From an uncultured Bacteroidales bacterium (lineage in GTDB: Bacteria > Bacteroidota > Bacteroidia > Bacteroidales > UBA932): 7,793 bases of DNA. The stretch lies in NCBI GenBank assembly GCA_946408295.1, contig CAMJRT010000050.1, forward strand, positions 1-7,793, read 5' to 3'. The notes under the pieces were generated by a model, which was not told where the DNA came from, made no database searches, and saw only the letters and a list, made by a program, of their open reading frames with translations. Numbering within the stretch: position 1 is the stretch's first letter; every line of letters begins with the position of its first letter. Shown in pieces: positions 6,094-7,793 of this stretch. A program made the translations under genes and the position numbers.

Positions 6094-7793
6094 ATGAAAA
6101 CGTATTCCACCCAAAACATCCGCAACGTGGTTCTCATCGGCAGCACGAAGTCCGGTAAGACCACGTTATCCGAGGCGATGCTCCTTGAGGGAAAGGTCAT
6201 CGATCGCAAAGGTACCGTAGAAGGCAAGAACACCGTATCTGACAATACGGAGGTTGAGCAACTCAACCAGCGTTCCATCTATTCCACCCCGCTCTATGCG
6301 GAGTTTATGGACACCAAGTTCAATATCATCGACGCGCCGGGTGCCGACGATTTCGTCGGCGGTGCTGTTTCCGCATTCAAAGTCTGCGAGACCGGAATCC
6401 TGGTGATCAACGCCCAGCAAGGTGTAGAGGTCGGAACCGAGATTTTCCAGCGCTATGCCGAGTCCTACGACATCCCGCTTTTGTGCGCGGTCAACCAGCT
6501 TGACGGCGAGAAAGCCAACTGGGAGGGTACGCTGGATGGAATGAAAGAGGCGTTCGGCAAGAAGCCCGTCATCATCCAGTTCCCCGTGAACCCGGGTCCG
6601 GGCTTCGACGGCTTCATTGACGTACTGAAAATGCGCTACTACCATTTTCTCGACGATATGGGCAAGCGGGAAGACAAAGACATTCCCGCCGAATTTGCTT
6701 CGCAGGCCGAAGACCTCCGCAACGAACTGATCGAGCGTGCCGCCGAGTACGACGAGACTTTGATGGAGAAATTCTTCGAGTCCGGTGAATTGAGCGAAGA
6801 TGAAATCCGCAAAGGCCTGGGCATCGGTATCCGCAGCGGCGAAGTGCTGCCTGTCTTCTGCCTCAGCGGCAAGAAGAACATCGGGGTGAAACGCCTGATG
6901 GAATTTACGATCAATGTGGCGCCCACTCCCGCCGAGCGCAAGGCCAGGACCGTCGAAGGGGACGAGGTCGCCTGCGACGCTTCCGGCAAGACTTCGCTCT
7001 TTATTTATAAAACGGCGGTCGAACAACACCTCGGTGAAGTGGCTTATTTCAAAGTGATGAGCGGTACGCTCAACGAAGGCCAGGACCTCGAGAATCCCGA
7101 GACGGGTGAGAAAGAGCGCATCAGCGCCTTCTACGCCGTGGCCGGCAAGAAGAAAGAAAAAGTGTCCCAGATGCAGGCCGGTGATATCGGTTGTACCGTG
7201 AAACTCCGTGCCGCCAAGACCGACGCTACGCTGGCCGTGCCCGGCTTTGACAAATCTTACGAGCATATCGTATTCCCGGCTCCCAAGTATCGCTGCGCCA
7301 TCAAGGCCGCCGAGCAGAAGGACGAAGAGAAGATGAGCGAAGCCCTTTCCAAAATTTCCGCCGAAGATCCCACCGTCATCGTGGAGTACCACAAGGAAAT
7401 GAAACAGACCATCTTGATGGCACAGGGCGAGCAGCACGTCAATATCGTGAAATGGCGTCTCAAAAACGAGAACAAAATCGATATGGAGACCTTCGCCCCG
7501 CGTATCTCCTATCGTGAGACCATCACCAAGGTCGCTACCGCCGAGTATCGCCACAAGAAACAGTCCGGCGGCGCCGGTCAGTTCGGTGAGGTGCACTTGC
7601 TGGTCTGTCCTTACGAAGAGGGTGTCGAGCCCCCCCGCAACTTCAAGATCAACGGCAAGGATGTGGTGCTCAACATCAAGACCGAAGACTGCAAAGACCT
7701 CGAATGGGGCGGCCGCCTGGAGTTCTACAACTGCGTGGTCGGTGGTGCCATCGACGCGCGCTTTATGCCCGCCATCCTCAAGGGTATTATGGA
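6094..7793 (+). CDS. fusA2: EF-G2-type translation elongation factor G paralogue (3' end outside window)
   Basis: The frame stays open from ATG 6094 to the window edge, giving 566 codons of a protein usually near 720 residues. The GTP-binding domain has an intact P-loop (GSTKSGKTT at 16-24). Switch I reads RSIYS (60-64) where normal EF-G has RGITI, switch II reads DAPGADDF (80-87) where it has DTPGHVDF, and the base-recognition motif is NQLD (134-137) instead of NKxD. Domain II starts near 300, domain III near 396, and domain IV near 475 with HKKQSGGAGQFGEV (487-500); VVGGAIDARFMPAILKGIM ends the window. The domain IV tip and domain V are cut off. This pattern matches the Bacteroidetes EF-G paralogue, studied in B. 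thetaiotaomicron as EF-G2, which supports translocation without GTP hydrolysis during carbon limitation and gut colonisation. The paralogue call is strong; identical physiology here is inference. Confidence 0.88.
   Translation, partial: MKTYSTQNIRNVVLIGSTKSGKTTLSEAMLLEGKVIDRKGTVEGKNTVSDNTEVEQLNQRSIYSTPLYAEFMDTKFNIIDAPGADDFVGGAVSAFKVCETGILVINAQQGVEVGTEIFQRYAESYDIPLLCAVNQLDGEKANWEGTLDGMKEAFGKKPVIIQFPVNPGPGFDGFIDVLKMRYYHFLDDMGKREDKDIPAEFASQAEDLRNELIERAAEYDETLMEKFFESGELSEDEIRKGLGIGIRSGEVLPVFCLSGKKNIGVKRLMEFTINVAPTPAERKARTVEGDEVACDASGKTSLFIYKTAVEQHLGEVAYFKVMSGTLNEGQDLENPETGEKERISAFYAVAGKKKEKVSQMQAGDIGCTVKLRAAKTDATLAVPGFDKSYEHIVFPAPKYRCAIKAAEQKDEEKMSEALSKISAEDPTVIVEYHKEMKQTILMAQGEQHVNIVKWRLKNENKIDMETFAPRISYRETITKVATAEYRHKKQSGGAGQFGEVHLLVCPYEEGVEPPRNFKINGKDVVLNIKTEDCKDLEWGGRLEFYNCVVGGAIDARFMPAILKGIM

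Noticed and set aside
6166..7596. A 476-codon open frame on the minus strand opposite the elongation factor gene
   Set aside because: It is fully antisense to an unmistakable EF-G sequence, and its translation is a low-complexity mix of His, Gly, Leu and Asp with no recognisable domain. It is a shadow of the codon bias of the real gene.

Overview
The window looks like a chromosomal segment from a gut-type member of the Bacteroidetes (order Bacteroidales). The reasons are the Bacteroidetes-specific second elongation factor G (EF-G2 type), a GH78 rhamnosidase with a lipoprotein-like leader, the near absence of Shine-Dalgarno sequences, and a match to the Bacteroides -7 promoter box TAnnTTTG. 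Coding DNA is fairly GC-rich and the few intergenic bases are AT-rich. I cannot name a genus.

All six genes are on the + strand and almost every base is coding. In order they are: (1) the 3' end of a CDP-alcohol phosphatidyltransferase (2-382); (2) a small GtrA-family membrane protein (405-866); (3) a secreted clade-2 histidine acid phosphatase of the phytase/MINPP type (863-2314); (4) a CNNM plus CBS-pair membrane transporter of the HlyC/CorC class (2327-3388); (5) a GH78 alpha-L-rhamnosidase (3403-6042); (6) the first 566 codons of an EF-G2-type elongation factor (6094 to the window end). Gaps between genes 1 to 5 are 22, -4, 12 and 14 bases, so they are probably one transcript. Before gene 6 there is a 51-base AT-rich gap, and a good Bacteroides-type promoter overlaps the rhamnosidase stop codon. 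The elongation factor therefore probably has its own transcription start.

Functionally, genes 1 to 3 suggest envelope lipid work: a phospholipid head-group transferase, a GtrA protein of the type that moves lipid-linked intermediates, and a phosphatase whose relatives act on inositol phosphates. This makes a link to Bacteroidetes inositol-lipid synthesis worth testing, but the diagnostic upstream genes are outside the window. Gene 4 is probably a divalent-cation transporter, and gene 5 removes rhamnose from glycans outside the cytoplasm. Gene 6 has an intact P-loop but altered switch residues, as expected for the Bacteroidetes EF-G paralogue that supports translation without GTP hydrolysis.

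I see no tRNA, rRNA, CRISPR array, insertion sequence, prophage or clear rho-independent terminator, and no wholly new system. The most interesting points are the GTPase-altered elongation factor with its embedded promoter, and the transferase-GtrA-phosphatase trio.
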